A DNA stretch of 64,000 bases from Acanthococcus lagerstroemiae (Eukaryota > Arthropoda > Insecta > Hemiptera > Eriococcidae): positions 22,958,499-23,022,498 of the forward strand of contig CM063107.1 of assembly GCA_031841125.1 (NCBI GenBank). Reading direction: 5' to 3'. A program made the position numbers and the translations under genes. Below, piece by piece: positions 1 to 12,496 of this stretch. Below the pieces are notes generated by a model. It was not told the DNA's origin. It saw only the letters and a list, made by a program, of their open reading frames with translations, and did not search any database. How positions within the stretch are numbered: the stretch's first letter is position 1; every line of letters begins with the position of its first letter.

Positions 1-249
1 AGCCGACTTATCAATCCAGAATCAATTTTTCCAATCAAATTCTGTAACCATCCACCAAGCTGAGACAAGAGAGTACCTCATTGAACGACTGTTCAATGTT
101 GTACCTCTCTATGTCTCGCAATTAAATTTCAAATCATGTTTTAGATCATAAAAATTAGCTTCATATAGGTATATGCTGTCAACAGCAACTATCATTTTTT
201 GAATTTTTATTGCGAATTTAATTTAATTTCTCTATGCCTTTGTGTATTA
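1..249 (-). repeat. Inverted near-identical copy of 12,167-12,415
   Basis: This stretch is the reverse complement of 12,167-12,415. Both are 249 bp, align without gaps, and I count three mismatches. The match stops exactly where the ACATT-repeat tail of the adjacent non-LTR element begins at about 249, so the retrotransposon abuts the break. The left limit is unknown because the window starts inside the repeat. It carries one copy, in reverse, of the exon-like module described at 12,301-12,356. Confidence 0.9.
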
Positions 250-343
250 CATTACATTACATTTGTGTGTGAGGTGGCGCTACATGCACCGAGCGCTCAG
301 ACTTTGCAGTCCATTGCACTATTCCTCAAGTTGCTGTTAAGGA

Positions 344-3300
344 TCAGCTCAGTAGCCTCACTTTTATAGCCAAAGTGAGAATTTTACTTAGCTCTATCCC
401 TTTGACTTCACTGGGTGCTAGATATTCTAGCCCCAATGCTTCGCGTCTTGTCCCGGCTATTGCTGGGCACCGACATATGATATGGATTGAGGTTTCTTCC
501 TCTTCTCCACAGTACCTACAGGAGCCGCTTCTTACCACTCCTATTTTATACCACATGTGTTTTGTGGCCCCATGGCCGGTTAATAGTCCGACCATGAGCC
601 TTGCATGTTTCCTGTCAAGCCCTAATAGGAACTTGGCATACTTACTGGGGGTGTCCCCTATCAGTGTTTTACTGACGTTCATGCCACTGGCCGACCGCCA
701 GTGCATTTCCGTCTGCTTGCTTATCCAAGCCTTTACTTTGGATTTTATGACGCTGTATGCTACAGGAAGACACGGCCTGGGCGTTGCCAGTTCCTTTTTG
801 GTGCCCTCCTTCGCCAGCTTGCCAGCGATTCTGTTCCCTTTTATGCCGCAGTGTCCCGGTGTCCATAGTACGGCGACCCGGTTCTCCTGAGCAAGGGTGT
901 ATAGTTTGTTAACACACTCCGCCACTACTCGGGATGTGGTTTGGTGTGACGATAGTACTTTGATAGCTGATTGGCTGTCTGTACAGATATAGATCTGCTT
1001 ATTAACAAGGCCCTTCTGCTGGCTTCTCTCAATGGCCACCGCGTGACCGCCATTATCTCCGCTTGGAGGATAGTGACGCTCTCGCCCAGTGCCACTGAAC
1101 AGTTGTCAGCGCCTTTTGCATTCGTGATTCCGATTCCTACACCTTGGTCATTTTTAGAGGCATCTGCAAACCACACATTCTCCTCTTTTCCTAGAATGCT
1201 TGGCCACCTTTTTTCCCACGCTTCCCGTGTGGGTATCAGCACACGGTATGGTTTGTCAAAGAGATGTTCCATCGCAATTCTATCCTTTGGCATCCCAAAG
1301 CATTTGTCTATCGTCCCGGCCATCTCCCATATCCTTCCGTGGCCTGTCTTATGGGCCCGAAGGTTTGGTTGACCCAGACGATAAGCCCCCATTATCGCCG
1401 CTGCTTCTATAGCAGTGTGAAGTGGTGGCAAGTTCAGGAGCCTTTCTAGTGCCTTTGTCGGCACCGTACTCATTGCCCCCGTTGTCATCACGCACGCGAG
1501 CCTTTGCAGGTGGTCTAGTTCCTCTCTGACGTTGGTCAGGTGGACCCGGCCCCACCACACAATGGCCGCATATGTGATTCTGGGGCGTATTACACCGGTA
1601 TATATCCAGTGCATCATTTTGGGAGAGAGTCCCCAGGTCCTGCCGACATAGGTGCGGCAAGCCCAAAGAGCCTCAATCCCTTTTTTTATTTTATCTGAAA
1701 CGTGATCCCTCCAGGAGAGTTTTTCGTCAAGATATACTCCTAAGTACTTCACCTTTCCTGTGAGGGCTAACGGTCTTCCCTTGTATTGCACCTTGATCAA
1801 CTCCTTGCCTTTCCTTTTACGAGTGAAAAGAGTGATCTCCGTTTTGTCCGGGTTTATCGATAACCCCTTTTTCGCACACCATTTTTCCACACATCGGAGT
1901 CCCCACTGCGTTATCTCCGCGATGGTTCCCGGAAATTTGCCGGTTACCACCACAACCAAATCGTCAGCGTAGCCCTGTGTGTATATTTTTTGCCCATTTA
2001 ACTCCTCCAGCAAGCTGTCCACCACCAGGCTCCACAGTAGGGGAGAGAGTACTCCCCCTTGTGGGCAGCCCCTGATGGTAGTTGCATGGATCCGTTCTTC
2101 TTGGTATGTTATCCGGATCTCCCTGCCTTTTAGCATAGATACAATCCAGTTTATTAAGCTTTCTATCACTTCCCTTTCCCTCAGGGCTGTTTCTATGGAT
2201 TCATGAGAGGTTGCGTCAAACGCTCCCTGTATATCCATGAATGTTGCCAGGACATAATCTCCGCCAGTCATCCCTCTCTCGATTGCTGTAACAAGTGAGT
2301 GCAGTGATGACTCTACTGATTTGCCTGCCCTGTATGCATGCTGGTTCCCATTTAGTGGGAATTTTTTCAGGGTAACCTCTCTTAGGTGCCTCTGTCTATC
2401 AGCCTTTCCAAGGTTTTTAGCATGAATGATGAGAGACTTATCGGCCTGTAGGATTTGGCCTTGCAGGGGTCTCTGCCTGGTTTAGGCAAAAACACCACTC
2501 TCACACCCCTCCACGATTTTGGAATGTGCCCTAGGGCTAATGATGCCCTGAGGACCCTAATGAACGTTCCCATCATGGTCTCTAGTCCTGTCTGTAAGCA
2601 GACTGGATAGATTCCATCTGGGCCCGGTGCTTTGTACGGCGAGAATGTGTTTACCGCCCAACATACCCTGTCTGGTGTAACCACCTCCTTCGCCGTTTCC
2701 CAATCTGTTCCTTTTCGCACACTGTCGGCTCTTGGTAGCGGCTGTGTGTTTTCCATAATTTTTGCTCCCGGAAAGTGCGTGCCAATGAGGTGCTCTATTG
2801 CCTCTCTCGGGGTGGTGGAGAAACCACCCGTCGGGAGTTCGAGCGGCCCCTCTGTCACCCACCTTTCCTTACTGAGAAGTTTTTGCAGGCGTGCCGTCTC
2901 CGGTACCTTTTCTATAGATTCGCAGAAACGTCTCCACCCCTCTGTTTTGGCTTGCTTTACCGCCTTTTTGTATGCTTTTTGGGCCTCATGATATAATTCC
3001 CAGTAAGCCGGTGTATTATTTTTCAGTGCAGCCCTCAGCCTTCTTCGAGTGTCTTTCCTACGTTTCCCCAACTCTGCTGTCCACCAGATGGTTTTACGTA
3101 ATTTTATTATCTTAGGCTCACAGTTCTTCTCGTAGGCGTCCCTGAGTGCACCATCCAGTATGTTGGCTTGTGCTTCCAGGTCGTCCACGTTCTGAATCCG
3201 TTGCCAGTTGTAACTTGTCAGTCTTTCTAAGTCATTCTTGAAGCCTCCCCAGTTTGTTTTCCTAGGGTTCCTAATAGCTCTTTGTTCCTCCTTAGGTGCC

Positions 3301-3968
3301 CGGATCTGGTATTGGATGTATCGGTGATCCGATAAAGACGGTTCGTCCAACACTCTCCATCCCTGGACTCGGTCCCTAAGTTTGGAATTACAGAGTGTTA
3401 TGTCTATAACTTCTTGCCTTACTTTTGTGACAAACGTTGGTTTGCTTCCCTCATTTAGAACAAGCAGATCCTGTGTCGCAAGGTAGTCTACTAGCCCTTT
3501 CCCTCTCGGATTTGTGCCTGTACTCCCCCAGATAGTATGGTGCGAGTTGGCATCGCATCCGACAAGAAGGTCCAGATTTTCCCTCACACAGTGTTCCACC
3601 AGTTCCCTGAGCTCATCAGTTGGGGGAGGGTCCCGAGAGTCGGATGGAAAATATGCTGAGCATATTACTATCTTCTTCTTGTTCCCTTTCTCCTCATATT
3701 CCAAAGTGGCCGCCACAAGATCCCGTAGGGTAAATCCCGGTATTGCTGTGCAGCTCACTTGATATGTAAATATCGCTGCACGTGGTCTTCCTGCGTTTTT
3801 TGCATAAATGAGATGCCCCTGTGCCATCTATATGCCTCTCACTTGTTCCCGATGATACCATGGTTCCTGTAACAGGCATATATTTGTTTGCCCCTTTTGC
3901 AGCCTCTTGCTCAGTAGGTAACAGGCTGCTTTGCATTGGTGCAGATTAATTTGCAATACCCTTATCAT
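344..3968 (-). pseudogene. Element A ORF2: endonuclease, RT, RNase H, broken
   Basis: This was the retrotransposition polyprotein. The likely start ATG is at 3,968-3,966, 27 bp after the ORF1 stop. The AP-endonuclease domain shows QEPW near 3,880, DANSH near 3,550 and SDHR near 3,320. The RT shows RGCPQGG near 2,060 and YADD near 1,965. RNase H shows ADAS near 1,160 and TDSQS near 975, but the usual final GNExAD motif reads GNRIAG, so a catalytic Asp looks lost. Breaks: an in-frame TAG at about 3,828-3,830, a frameshift near 2,390 just after the RT fingers, and a frameshift near 1,037 inside RNase H. The three open pieces (2,382-3,827, 925-2,271 and 344-1,039) otherwise read continuously, so decay is recent to moderate. 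Confidence 0.88.
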
Positions 3969-3995
3969 TCCGTGTATAGCTTTTCTCTGTTATCC

Positions 3996-5084
3996 TCAGA
4001 CTGTCACCTTGACATCAACCAGGCGGTCCAGGAAAAACAGCTTGTTGCCCTTTCTTCTCAGGTACTTCACTGACTCCTCGTCGATACCCACCGCCAGAAG
4101 TGTACCTTTCGGTTCCTCCATGCAATGGGCAACGTACCAGGACCCAGCAGACAGCCCCTGATTCTGCAGCTCCAGCCTCTTTAGGAGCACATGCGCTGTT
4201 CGTCCACTTGTAGGCAGCCAGACCGACGCGCTGGTCAGCTTCGGCAGACCCTCCCAGGGTGCGACTTTGAGAGTTTCCTCCCCCAGTCGCACCCCGCTGG
4301 CGAGCCCCGCCAAGAAGCGTTCCCGGCTCGTCTGGTCCGCGCATACCACCTGCAGTGTTCCTTGATACAGCGTTATTTGTTTGATGTTCGGTAACGCCGT
4401 TTCCGGTAGTTCCCAAAGCATCTCACGAATAACGCCTTTGGCGTCCTTTGCTTCCTCGGCCGTCAGAGTGGTCTTCGGGTAGCCGTCCCGAAAGATGGCC
4501 ACCTTATGTCCCTCCTCCGCCGCCGCCGAAGCATAGGTCGTCGTCCTACTCTTTTTTGGCGCTGCTTTCTCGGGTCCCGTCGACGGGGTTTCCCGCGGTC
4601 TCTTGCCTGACAATGGAGTTCCCGCAGAGGTTCCCTTTTCAGGTGTGCCCTCCTTGGTTCCTCCACCGTCTTCCTGCTGTCTCTGCTTCTCACGCTGCGC
4701 CTTCCTTTTCTGCGCTCCTGTACGTTTTCTTCTTTCCTCTTCTGTTATTTTGGCGACGGATCCCTGGTTCCCTGGTCCGCCCGCTTGTGTCCCTGCTTCA
4801 CCGGATCCACCCGTAGATGTCTCCGGTTCCGCTGGTCCAACCGTGGGTGTCCCTGGTTCCCTGGTCTCCGTCTCCATCTTCTCGCCCAGTGTCACTCGGT
4901 CCATCACTTCTGACAGCCCTTCCGCTGCACGCTTCTCTCCAGTGTCCCTGCGGGTCCGGCTTTCGCCAGCCCCAGCAGGTCCGCTTTCCTTACTTAAAAA
5001 AAAAAGAGATTTTGTTCCTTCCATATGGTTCCCACGAGTACCAGAGAAATATGTCGTCCACCGTGGCAGAGCTCCGAGTACCAC
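3996..5084 (-). CDS. Element A ORF1, nucleic-acid-binding protein
   Basis: An open frame of 362 codons upstream of ORF2 in the position of ORF1. The N-terminal half is low-complexity, rich in Gly, Pro, Thr and charged residues, with a Lys/Arg/Gln-rich stretch around residues 115-150 and KRP/KKSR basic clusters near residues 165-185. The last ~150 residues form a compact domain resembling the DUF4780-type domain found in ORF1 of LOA-like elements (named from memory, not searched). No CCHC zinc knuckle is visible. The first ATG gives 362 aa; an internal ATG about 20 codons later is an equally good start. It should bind element RNA. It is uninterrupted, unlike ORF2. Confidence 0.75.
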   Translation of the reverse strand: MVLGALPRWTTYFSGTRGNHMEGTKSLFFLSKESGPAGAGESRTRRDTGEKRAAEGLSEVMDRVTLGEKMETETREPGTPTVGPAEPETSTGGSGEAGTQAGGPGNQGSVAKITEEERRKRTGAQKRKAQREKQRQQEDGGGTKEGTPEKGTSAGTPLSGKRPRETPSTGPEKAAPKKSRTTTYASAAAEEGHKVAIFRDGYPKTTLTAEEAKDAKGVIREMLWELPETALPNIKQITLYQGTLQVVCADQTSRERFLAGLASGVRLGEETLKVAPWEGLPKLTSASVWLPTSGRTAHVLLKRLELQNQGLSAGSWYVAHCMEEPKGTLLAVGIDEESVKYLRRKGNKLFFLDRLVDVKVTV

Positions 5085-5214
5085 GGCAAGCTTACTTACT
5101 GAGGGAGGTCAGCCGGTAACCCTCAGGTTCCTATTCGCGACTGTTTTAGCCCAACAGCCATGCATCCCTTCAGCATAGGTAACACCAACCTTGGAAGGGG
5201 TGCAATACATTGTG

Positions 5215-5640
5215 ACTAACCAGATACTTAGTAAAGACCCTAATATGAGAACCCAATATTCGCGGGTATTTTATCATTATCGATATTTTTTTCTCCTTGA
5301 CCTGTCTGTTTAGGCGATAATTTTTTAAATCTTTTGTCTGCGTTTTGAAATGTCGATTATGCATGACTTTTCCTGTAACTTTCTCCGCAAGTATGGACGC
5401 CTTCATATTTTTATGTAACCGTAACACTGTTGATAATTAAGGACAGCCTATGCAATCACCAATCATTGTTCTATCAGTAATTTGTTTAATTGAAGTACTC
5501 GGTATAAGCTGCAAATCAAATAAAACGTGGAAAAATGTAAATTTTTACTCAAAAATGTCGATTTTTACTAAAAATTATGTTTTTTACCTGAAAAATTTAG
5601 ATTTACTGAAAGAGAACGACATTTTAAACAGTATTTTGAC
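5215..5640 (+). repeat. Diverged copy of 9,620-9,985
   Basis: Shared landmarks in the same order include ACCCAATATT, CTCCTTGACC-like pyrimidines, GTAAC then TGTTGAT, ATCAATCATTGTTCTAT-like sequence, and the run of Tttttactc/aaaaatg units. Many substitutions and small indels separate the copies, so the duplication is old. Confidence 0.65.
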
Positions 5641-8600
5641 TATTTTCCTTTGTTTTGATTCTCTTCATGGGGGTAGGGGGTTCTACTCCTTGTTCTCTTA
5701 CCACAACCATATGTTTACCCTTTCAGAAGTTTAATCTATTACCAACTTGATAACATAGGTACAAAACTTCCTATCAATTGCCTATTTTATTGAAAAATAC
5801 CAAGTATTCAAATTTAGTCAGATTCAATTAGTTTTCCCTTTCATGTTGATTCCTCTCATGATAGTGGGAAGGGGGGCTCCACTCCTTGTTCTCTTTCTGC
5901 TATATGCATACCCGTTTCAACAAAAATTCTAATCAATTTACTATTCTGCTGACAAACGCACAACACCTCTTAATTATTATCAGTTCCATCAGCCATCAAA
6001 ATAACAAAAAGGCATTCAAAATTAGAATACTTTTCAACAGATTCAGCTAATTTTCTATAATTAATACCCAAAAAGTCCAGAAAAATAGTCGATACCTCGC
6101 TGAAGATTAAGAATTTCCAATCTTATGTTGAACGGATTAAAGTTGAAGAGGGGATAATTTAATGTATATATATATTAACTGATTACTGTAAGTTAGGTCG
6201 GAATAATAATATTTCTCTGTTATAGGGAGAAATTTCTAAATTTTCTTCACATGTTTGTGTGTAATTCTCTTCATTGGGGGGAGGGGTGGAGAGGGGAATT
6301 TCTCACCTGAAATATGAATACATTTAAAATATTTTACACCTGATAGGATACCTCTTTACATAATTTCAATCAATTTACAAATCCCAAGTTAATATCAGTC
6401 AGCTATATCAAGTTGTATCTGAGGGAGAAGTTTCACTCCTTGTTCCCTTTCTTAGCAAAAAGGCATGTACTTTGAAATTTTTTAGTCCATTATCAGCTAT
6501 CTGTTTTACCTTTTACATACACCAAAAATACCAAAATATTCAAATTTAGAGCGTTTTACCAATTTTTTTGCAGAAAAAGGTAGGTATTTTTAACTAGATT
6601 CAGCTAGTTTTCCTAATTGTTCATCTTTGATTAAATTAATACCTACCTTTTTAGAGTATTAGCGAATATCTGTCCAATCAGACTATACATATCGCATAGT
6701 CAATTTTTCTTTCATTAATTAATTCTCATATAAAGTATCTCGTTTGTACATTTTTCTCAGAGCCATTAGCGATCATATTCAGCTTCCTGATGATTCAGTG
6801 ACTTGCAATGTTCAATCTAACAGCATAACTTCGCATAATAGCAAGACAAATATCCGCATTTTAACCATTTTGACAGTTTTTTCAGCTCTTTTCTACAAGT
6901 TTAGCAAATTTCAATAAAAAAACGATCTACATATACCGTGTGCCTTTGGAAGATGCCTTTCTCAGCTGAAGCAGCTATAGTATACATCATATCTCACCTA
7001 CACATTTTTCTCCATTCATCAGTGAGTATTCTGGCCTTTTTAATGCGCAGACTCTTGAACTGAACATATGTCATTGTCAAAATAGTCGTAGATATTCCAT
7101 TTAAAACGATTTTTCCAATAGGTATTGGTTACCATTTTTTGTCGAATTTAACAAATTTTTGATGAAATTAACATAGTGCTGCTGCCTTCTATTGGTACCT
7201 AATACCCTAAAACTTTCTCCTAATCCTCCCTCATATTTGCTTATTTCCCTTGATTTCAATACTAATATAGCCAGTTCACCCCACTGATTTACATACTATT
7301 TGTCTACTTCTTCCAAATTTTAATCCTTTTATTAATATTATTCCGCTAAATTGCTAATTTTTTACCTATTTTTGATTAGATTAATACCTACTACCTTTCC
7401 AGATTGTTTGCCCATTTCCCATGTTTTCATCAGTAGATTGAACAACAGCATTAAGTAGTAGGTACTTAATTTTACCTCTGTCTTCATCTACTGCTATTTG
7501 ATTATGATATAAGACCATCTGTCAAGTGTCTCAGAAGGCAATCTCCTCATCTAAAACATATCTTGTCTACTCATTTTTCCATCTATCAGCTATGACTCTC
7601 TTCATTGATGGATGAATGGAGGGATTTTACTCCTTGCTCTTTTCTAGCAAATGCCTATACCTTTCAAATTTCAATCAAATATCATTCCGATTAATTGTCT
7701 GGTTTACATATATCAAAATGCTGAATATCCAAAAATAGTGCTCTTTTAGTCAGATTCAACTGGTTTTTCTAAATTTTTTTTAAATCCATTCCACTATACC
7801 ATCGCTAGTTTTATAACTCGAATACCTCTGGAAGACAGTCTTCACATCTTGTCTGTGTATTTTTTCATCCATAGGCAAGTACCTCAACCTTTTAAATGTA
7901 CAGGCTTATTAATGGAATCCCTGTCATTAACAAAATACTGTGTATTCCATCTAAAACGATTTTCTGATACAGTTTTTCAGTTTCAATTTGGTCTCAACTA
8001 ATAAATGCTGAATATTCTACCTCTAGGTGCCACTATACATAAATTTAATCATTTTTACACCTATAAATTTAAATAAAAATTTAATCGTTTAATTGTGAAC
8101 GTCAGTCTAGTAATTTTCAGCTGGGGAGTATCTTTGGAAGGCAAGCTTCATACCTGAAACATGAATAAATTTAGAATAATTTACATCTGGGATACTTCTT
8201 TACATATCTTTAAGTAGATACTCGTAATATTCCATTTTCCATTTCTTCCTACTAAGTCTATATCTGTCCTACTATACCCCAGGACACTAATTGGCAAAAC
8301 CAGCTTGAAAACAAACGCTCGATGATGTGCCTATGTAATTTGGATAAAATATACAAATATACTGCTTAATATTTAATCAAAAATCATAATTCAACTGGGA
8401 GAGATAGAGTCTCAACTCTCTCCTCCTTGACTCTTCTACCATTTTCACACTATCACAAGAAGCGATAACTTGATCGAAAATTTTCATATTTTAGCAGTTT
8501 TCCATCATTTTTAGCTATGTTTCCAATATCGTCCAACTCTGCCTACTCGAATCAAGGTAATTATAGAGTTTTTCATAAACTCCTATCTCCCAGGTTGAAG

Positions 8601-9869
8601 TCTATCACCTTCTACTCGAGAGCAATTTGGATGAAATACAAATATTTAATATTAATATCTCCTTTTACATATTTTACTCAGCTTGGAAATCTGATGAAAG
8701 TTTTTTTATTAACCGCTAACTCCATATTCCACCTACAATAGTTTACAGATGATGCAACCTATTCCCTTTCCACCTGTAGCCATTAAATCCTAACGTTCGA
8801 GATTTATACTCTGAACAGCATCTACCTTTCATTTTTACTCTCAGTCTGAGCTCTGGAATCCACCCTTTTGAGCATTACCTCCCGTTACTCAGCCATCTCA
8901 TTAGCAAAAATATTCTGTTGAGAAGCAAATTTGGATCGCATAATGCCTGAAATTCGAAAAATCCGAGATTTTACAAAAATTATTTAATTAACAAAAATAT
9001 ATTTGATAGGTTTGATAAATTATTTGGGAAGAGAGTTATTTCAATATATGTATAGCCGGCTCTATATAATGAAAAAAAACCTCTTCTTTTCTCATCCCTT
9101 CAACTCTGAAAGTATGCAATTGTATCACCTTAGAATATTATTTTATCAGCTGATGACATCACTTTTCCTGATATTTGAGAATCTAAACCAAATCTGCTTT
9201 TCAATGTTTTAAAATAATGGAATCAGTATATGTATAGAACGGATTTTTTTTATTTTTTTTATTTATTTTTTATTAGGTGATGATTTTTATTTGTTTATTT
9301 TATAATACTTTTGATATGTTCATTCATGAGGGCTCCGCTAATGTGACTCATTAGCAGCTATTGTAAATATCTTCCCCTTCTACTAAGAGCTGAATCCGAA
9401 TTTGGATGTCTATTATTATACCTATGCATATAATACATTGACAGATTTCGCTCACTTTTTAGTCGTTTTTACTCTTCTCAAGGGAGTTCTGAACTGTAGT
9501 ACATGTTTTGTGGTGTAAATTTAAAGGTTAGATGTTGGGTTTGGACACTATGTTTGCATGTGGACCTCAGAGGATTATGTATAGATCCAGCTATGATATT
9601 TTACATGCAAACTTCAGAGGTATGTATATACAACCCAATATTTACGAGTATTTTGTCTCATTTTTAACGCTCTTTGAACGGTTGCCTCTATGCTAATGTT
9701 TTCTTTTATCCTTCTCAGTAAGTATAGATTCTGTTATATTTTTCATATAACCTGATATTGATGATATCTAGGCAGTCTACTCAATCAATAATCATTTTCT
9801 ATGAGTAATTTTTTTAATTGACGTACTCTATTTGCATAGTATGTAGCAGATGTTAATATCAATTCTATA

Positions 9870-11430
9870 AATTGAATAAAACACGGAAAAATCCGTATTT
9901 TTACTCAAAAATGTTCATTTTTAGTCAAAAATTATGTTTTATATCCAAAATTTAGATTTACTGAGAGAATAGGAGAAAGAGAGAACAGCATTTATTACAA
10001 ATACAACGATAAATTTAATTACTGTGATATATTTTCAATTAGGTTAATATAGTGGGTATTATCAGCTCCAAATGTTGATTAAAACATGGGAGAATGCGTA
10101 TTTTTCTCGAATTGGCTATTTTTACTCGAAAAACATATTTTTATATATCCCAAAATTTAGATCTACTGGAGAACAACGCTTTATTGTTATTTAATTATTT
10201 AATTAATTTTCCTTTAAAATACCTCGCTCATATTTCTCACAGCTGTTATTTTGCGGGAAAATATCAAATTACTAGGTAATATAGTCTCCTTTTACTCCTT
10301 TTGCCAGCAATCTGAAAGAAATCAACTTGAATATTAATAATAGGTAGATTTGAAAATTAACTCATTTCACATGTTTTTCTACTTTTTGCTGTGATATTCT
10401 CTTTTTCACTCGTGTATGCGTGTGTAATATACAGTCTCTTACCCGATCTGCAAAGATCTCAGTTGTGACGCATCACAAAAGCGCTTCATCGTCACAAAGA
10501 GGAAACAAAAATTAGGCTCCGCCTATTTACATGTAAAATTTTTCGATAAATCCTCACATTTGACTCACAAATGGTTATCAAATGGGTAGATTTTCCGATC
10601 GTCACAAATGCGCTTCACTTTGCAGATCGGGTACTCCTCTATGTTGACACCAAATTATGATTAAAACATAGGAAAATGGGTATTTTACTCGAAAATGACT
10701 ATTTTTACTTAAAAATCATATTTTATATTCCAAATTTAGATTTACTGGAGAAAGGGAGAAAGAGAACAGCATTTATTACAAATACGACGATAAATTTAAT
10801 TATTGCGATATATTTTCGATTAGGTTAATATAGTCGATACTATAACAGCTCTGAATGCTGATTAAAACATGGGAAAATGCGTATTTTACTCGAAAATGGC
10901 TATTTTTACTCAAAAAACATATTTTATATCCCAACATTTAGATTACTGGGGAAATGGAGAGAGAGAACAGCATTTATTACAAATACAACGATAAATTTAA
11001 TTACTGCGATATATTTTTGATTAGGTTAATATAGTGGGTATTATCAGCTCCAAATGCTGATTACAGCATATAAAAATGCGTATTTTACTCGAAAATGGCT
11101 ATTTTTACTCAAACATATTTTTATACTCCAAAAATTTAGATTTGCCGAAGAACAACCCTTTATTGTTATTTAATTATTTAATTATTTGCCTATAACGTAT
11201 CTAGCTCATATTTCTCACGGCTGTTATTTCGCGGAAAATATAAAATTACTAGGTAATATAGTCTCCTTTTACTCCTTGAATCAGTAATCTGAAAGAAATC
11301 AACTTGAATATTAATAATAGGTAGATTTGGAAATTAACTCATTTCACATGTTTTTCTACTTTTTGCTGTGATATTCTCTTTTTCACTCGAGTATGCGTGT
11401 GTAATATACAGTCTCTTACTCCTGTATGTT
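9870..11430 (+). repeat. ~190-bp degenerate tandem array with higher-order duplication
   Basis: Units starting with AAAACATGGGAAAATGCG, passing through TTTTACTCGAAAATGGC and AGAACAGCATTTATTAC, begin near 9,885, 10,082, 10,660, 10,865 and 11,058. A more distant relative lies near 5,515. At a higher level, 10,075-10,440 is repeated at 11,035-11,430, including AATCTGAAAGAAATCAAC and the CTCTTTTTCACTCG end. The second block lacks the MITE at 10,442-10,631 and so preserves an empty site. Confidence 0.8.
10442..10631. mobile_element. 190-bp MITE with 14-bp perfect TIRs and TA target duplication
   Basis: The ends are CCCGATCTGCAAAG and its exact reverse complement, flanked by TA on each side (10,440-10,441 and 10,632-10,633). 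The paralogous block near 11,415 reads CTCTTACTCCTG without the insert, which confirms both the boundaries and the TA duplication. TA duplication and short TIRs fit a non-autonomous Tc1/mariner-type element. Direct subterminal copies of CGTCACAAA are also present. There is no coding sequence. Confidence 0.92.
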
Positions 11431-11689
11431 GACTCAGTCTGTCCATGTATTCAAATTCCATTTTTCTCCTATTTTCCCCATTTTGACTATTTTTCTGATA
11501 GATAGTGTGTCTTCTCTGGCTATAATTATGAGTACCTCAAAAAAATGTGCTCATTTAGATACATTTGGAAGGCTATAACACCCGGTGCGAACCTCATTTT
11601 GAAAATACATTGACCAGCTGATAATTACTTATTAGTTACTTTTTAGCCAAGAATGACTGTTACATTTTTGAAACATAACATGTGTTTCA

Positions 11690-11875
11690 ATAGATATCCT
11701 GGAAATACCACCTATGTGTGAGAATGCTATTCCCTGATGATGATGATGATACCACTGCTGAGAGAGAGAACATTTGATTACATCTACTACAGATAAATTG
11801 TTAATAATTTGAAAGTTAAACACAATTTCTAATCTCCAGGAAATAACACACATGTGTGAGAATGCCGGCCTTCCA
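11690..11875 (+). repeat. Short direct duplication
   Basis: A segment containing CCTGGAAATACCACC and ATGTGTGAGAATGC (about 11,694-11,733) recurs with changes at about 11,835-11,872, 140 bp away. A GATGAT run lies between them. Confidence 0.6.
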
Positions 11876-12166
11876 TTTAATACTCGATACATTCTAATTT
11901 TAAAATCTCAGATTCGAAGCTAAAAAACATACAACCTATAAGCGTTAATTTATTTGAAAAAATTTCATATTTTTGATCATTTTCCTTCATTTTCAATGTC
12001 AACTGACTCTACTATCAACTCGAATCAAGGTAAAATATTTTAATTTACTACTCTTTGTTCCAACAGATGGATGTGATAATCTTCTCGAAATATGTATTAT
12101 TCATATAACTTTCCAGTATGCCCCCCATTGAATACAAAAAATTGATTTATAAATAGATACCTGCAT

Positions 12167-12415
12167 TAATACACAAAGGCATAGAGAAATGAAATTAAAT
12201 TCGCAATAAAAATTCAAAAAATGATAGTTGCTGTTGACAGCATATACCTATATGAAGCTAATTTTTATTATCTAAAACATGATTTGAAATTTAATTGCGA
12301 GACATAGAGAGGTACAACATTGAACAGTCGTTCAATGAGGTACTCTCTTGTCTCAGCTTGGTGGATGGTTACAGAATTTGATTGGAAAAATTGATTCTGG
12401 ATTGATGAGTCGGCT
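12167..12415 (+). repeat. Inverted partner of 1-249
   Basis: 249 bp identical to the reverse complement of 1-249 apart from about three positions. It is far better conserved than the direct duplications around it, so the inverted duplication is younger, or the pair has been homogenised. It contains a module at 12,301-12,356 related to those at 12,437 and 13,343. Confidence 0.9.
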
Positions 12416-12436
12416 ATATTCGAAATTTAATTGGGA

Positions 12437-12496
12437 GAGATAGAGGACTTTGACGAAGATGCTAGCGCTTCTTTGGTTAAAGCCCTCTTCTCTCAG
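12437..12496 (+). other. 20-codon exon-like module, copy 1
   Basis: Sixty bases that read as EIEDFDEDASASLVKALFSQ. The same length and spacing recurs at 13,343-13,402 as EIESIDKGADASLIKTLISQ, with conservative replacements. Both copies end in CAG. No start codon or convincing acceptor is seen for this copy. It looks like a decayed internal exon, not a functional gene. Confidence 0.4.

Larger units (their letters stand above)
250..5165 (-). mobile_element. Non-LTR retrotransposon with RNase H (element A)
   Basis: A nearly full-length minus-strand non-LTR element of the I/LOA/jockey-like group. It has ORF1 (3,996-5,084), then ORF2 with endonuclease, reverse transcriptase and RNase H domains in that order (3,968 down to 344), and a short 3' UTR ending in tandem ACATT units (read on the plus strand) at about 246-263. 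RNase H after the RT excludes RTE and most jockey elements. The 5' limit is approximate: the element must end before about 5,215, where sequence homologous to the 9.6-kb region begins. ORF2 carries one nonsense and two frameshift lesions, so this copy is not autonomous. Confidence 0.85.

Noticed and set aside
375..890. 171-codon plus-strand ORF and other long plus-strand ORFs within 1-5 kb
   Set aside because: Opposite-strand shadows of the element A coding sequence; no motifs.
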